A DNA stretch of 8,927 bases, taken from an uncultured Campylobacter sp. GTDB lineage: Bacteria > Campylobacterota > Campylobacteria > Campylobacterales > Campylobacteraceae. Below are positions 7,834 through 8,927 of this stretch, one piece after another (positions within the stretch are counted from its first letter, which is position 1; each line of letters opens with the position of its first letter). The stretch lies in assembly GCF_938018145.1 (NCBI RefSeq), contig NZ_CALIII010000226.1, forward strand, positions 1-8,927, read 5' to 3'. Under the pieces are notes generated by a model that was not told the DNA's origin, did no database searches, and saw only the letters and a list, made by a program, of their open reading frames with translations. The translations under genes and the position numbers were made by a program.

Positions 7834-8287
7834 GTTTTTAAATTTAGCCGCCGTTTTGCTGGTTTTTAGCGGTTGCGCATTTTTTGAGAAAAAACCGGCG
7901 CCAAAAGTCGTCCAAAAACCAGTCGTTCAAAAACCTGCGCCCGTTAGAGGCTCTTTACGCGGCGTGATATCAAGCGTAACCTATGACGGCGGCAGATACT
8001 GCTACGATATAAAATCAATCGACGTATCAAACGGCAAACTGCCTAGCGGCAAGTACTGTGCGGATAAATTTTACTTTTCTAGCGGAGATACCGTCTATGC
8101 AAGCGTTTCAGGCGGACTCGTCACTGAGATGCTGCTCATAAAAAGCGGAACGCACCACGTTACGCATAAAGTAAATAAAACGCCGAAATTTAAAAGTACA
8201 AGTCCTGCAAAAAGCCCACAACAGCAAGAAAGCAACAAAAAAATTCTAATCGAAGTTCCGAAAAGTGAAAATATCAGCTTTGATTAG
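7820..8287 (+). CDS. Small putative lipoprotein, function unknown
   Basis: The 155-residue product begins with a GTG codon. It has a basic n-region (R3, K5), a hydrophobic run (6-16) and a lipobox-like end FSGC with C19 as the likely lipidated residue. A Lys-Pro linker with a repeated VVQKP unit (about 24-42) follows. The core domain (about 44-115) has two similarly placed cysteines, C61 in GRYCYD and C80 in GKYCAD, which could form a disulphide in the periplasm. The tail is rich in Lys, Ser and Gln. GTG is preferred because no later in-frame start keeps the signal peptide; a weak GCGGGA at 7805-7810 precedes it. The 14-base overlap with the gene before suggests coupled translation. I do not recognise the family. 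Confidence 0.75.
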   Translation: MFRLKFLNLAAVLLVFSGCAFFEKKPAPKVVQKPVVQKPAPVRGSLRGVISSVTYDGGRYCYDIKSIDVSNGKLPSGKYCADKFYFSSGDTVYASVSGGLVTEMLLIKSGTHHVTHKVNKTPKFKSTSPAKSPQQQESNKKILIEVPKSENISFD

Positions 8288-8309
8288 CCGTTGATTTACC
8301 GAAATATTT

Positions 8310-8315
8310 TATAAT
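8310..8315 (+). promoter_or_regulatory. TATAAT box just upstream of the terminator
   Basis: TATAAT at 8310-8315 lies 23 bases after the lipoprotein stop. Transcription would start near 8322, only about 55 bases before the end of the terminator. No matching -35 at proper spacing is present (TTGATT at 8291-8296 is 13 bases away). AT-rich chance is possible, but the match is exact. Confidence 0.4.
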
Positions 8316-8321
8316 TCTTAC

Positions 8322-8378
8322 AAGCAATCAAAGTTAGAACTCCTTTTAAGAAGGGGATGTGCGTCCCCTTTTTTATCT
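8322..8378 (+). ncRNA. Possible short RNA between lipoprotein gene and porin gene
   Basis: A TATAAT box, an expected start near 8322 and a strong terminator ending near 8378 would give an RNA of about 55 bases with no supported reading frame. Its 5' half carries CTCCTTT (8340-8346), complementary to Shine-Dalgarno sequences including AAAGGAG (8578-8584) of the porin gene downstream. The same C/U stretch can fold onto 8351-8357 instead of the terminator stem. The simpler reading is that the region is only the 3' end of the lipoprotein transcript. Confidence 0.3.
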
Positions 8379-8380
8379 TT
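8348..8380 (+). terminator. Strong intrinsic terminator
   Basis: AAGGGGA (8351-8357) pairs exactly with TCCCCTT (8364-8370) around a six-base loop. The stem can extend by G-T, A-T and A-T to 8348 and 8373, and it is followed by a T-rich run interrupted by ATC. This is a good Rho-independent terminator for the 7198-8287 unit, and would also end any short RNA from the 8310 box. Confidence 0.85.
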
Positions 8381-8441
8381 TTTCTCATAAAAATCATTAA
8401 AATTTAGTTTTTGTATTTAAGCTTTGCTGATAGTATTTGCA

Positions 8442-8465
8442 TTTTGATAATATCAAGTATCAAAA
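8442..8465. repeat. Nested inverted repeats upstream of the porin gene
   Basis: TTTTGATA (8442-8449) and TATCAAAA (8458-8465) are exact inverse complements with eight bases between. Nested inside, TTGATA (8444-8449) also pairs with TATCAA (8451-8456) across one base. Three half-sites therefore occupy 24 bases, about 90-110 bases before the porin -10 box. The form suggests a dimeric regulator site, though the identity is unknown. Confidence 0.45.
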
Positions 8466-8548
8466 ATAACCTCAAAAATCCTGATATATACAAGTTTTGC
8501 CATTATTTATGTTAAATTTTCCTATTAAGCTTACTGCAGCCGCTTTTG

Positions 8549-8557
8549 TGCTAGAAT
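8549..8557 (+). promoter_or_regulatory. Extended -10 promoter of the porin gene
   Basis: TG at 8549-8550, one base, then TAGAAT at 8552-8557 form an extended -10 element. Transcription should begin near 8564-8566, giving a leader of about 25 bases that contains the AAAGGAG binding site (8578-8584). The spacing and the lack of another candidate close by make this the best promoter for the gene. Confidence 0.65.
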
Positions 8558-8589
8558 TATGCCTATAAAACTTTTATAAAGGAGAACTT

Positions 8590-8927
8590 ATGAAACTTGC
8601 TAAAATTTCTTTAGCTGCTTTGGTTGCGCTTGGCGCTTTCTCTACTTTAAATGCTACTCCGCTTGAAGAAGCTATTAAAGACGTAGATTTTTCAGGATTT
8701 GCTAGATATCGATATACGGGCAATAAGCTAAAAGTAAATGATGCAAAAGAGACAAAAGCAGCTCACAACTTTAGATTTGTGGGTACTTTTAAGGCCGCTC
8801 TTGACGATAACTTTTTTGGCGTGTTGGGCTTAAGATACTCTGCAAACGATGGTTCTGGCCACAACACAGATACGACAAATACAACAAGCTCATTTGGCGT
8901 GAGGGAATTTTATCTTGGCTATAACGT
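8590..8927 (+). CDS. Major outer membrane porin (MOMP family), 5' part
   Basis: The gene runs off the right edge, so only the first 112 codons are visible. It starts with a Sec signal peptide (MKLAKI, then an alanine/leucine-rich stretch) with likely cleavage after LNA at residue 22. The mature start TPLEEAIKDVDFSGFARYRY is the usual opening of Campylobacter major outer membrane proteins. Alternating strands typical of an outer membrane beta barrel follow (FRFVGTFKAAL, FGVLGLRYSA, FGVREFYLGYN), with a Thr/Asn-rich loop near residues 93-103. These proteins form the main diffusion pore and surface antigen. AAAGGAG at 8578-8584 is five bases before the ATG. Called porA or momp in C. jejuni; I leave the symbol blank because orthology cannot be decided from this fragment. 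Confidence 0.88.
   Translation, partial: MKLAKISLAALVALGAFSTLNATPLEEAIKDVDFSGFARYRYTGNKLKVNDAKETKAAHNFRFVGTFKAALDDNFFGVLGLRYSANDGSGHNTDTTNTTSSFGVREFYLGYN

Noticed and set aside
8357..8407. 16-codon hydrophobic frame starting at ATG 8357 inside the terminator
   Set aside because: The purine run directly touches the ATG with no spacer, and the frame is produced by the terminator stem and T-run.
1..8927. CRISPR array, tRNA or rRNA genes, transposase or phase-variable homopolymer tracts
   Set aside because: No regular spaced repeats, no cloverleaf or rRNA-like stretch, no transposase motifs and no long G or C runs were seen.

Overview
The window suggests a Campylobacter-type Campylobacterota organism. 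The genes have moderate GC and the gaps are extremely AT-rich. The nitrate reductase genes are in the order napA-G-H-B-F-L-D, and a gene resembling the Campylobacter major outer membrane protein begins at the right edge. The GC level of the genes and the presence of napF fit the non-thermophilic, oral-type Campylobacter species better than C. jejuni, but naming a species would be a guess.

Layout. Bases 1-489 hold no convincing gene. They form an AT-rich leader with a palindrome, a degenerate direct repeat and several inverted repeats. Bases 490-7128 are one tightly coupled operon for periplasmic nitrate reduction: napA (catalytic molybdoprotein), napG and napH (quinol-oxidising iron-sulphur pair), napB (dihaem cytochrome), napF (cytoplasmic ferredoxin-like protein), napL (beta-propeller accessory protein) and napD (NapA chaperone). 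Every junction is a 1-4 base overlap except A/G, which has a two-base gap. Bases 7166-8380 are a second unit: its own TATAAT box, a 211-residue conserved protein of unknown function, an overlapping small lipoprotein gene, and a strong intrinsic terminator. A TATAAT box just before that terminator could also produce a very short RNA. Bases 8381-8589 are the control region of the last gene, with an extended -10 box and nested inverted repeats. Bases 8590-8927 encode the start of a porin of the major outer membrane protein family.

How the genes work together. Menaquinol would be oxidised by membrane-bound NapH with periplasmic NapG. Electrons would pass through NapB to the Mo-bisMGD and [4Fe-4S] centres of NapA, where nitrate is reduced to nitrite. 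NapD would hold the NapA Tat signal during cofactor loading, and NapF and NapL would help maturation or activity. There is no napC in the window, as expected for the Campylobacterota type of nap cluster.

The coding content is mostly a well-known system. The less explained parts are the possible short RNA or switching terminator before the porin gene, the repeat structure ahead of napA, the lipoprotein-like signal on NapB, and the two uncharacterised genes at 7198-8287.
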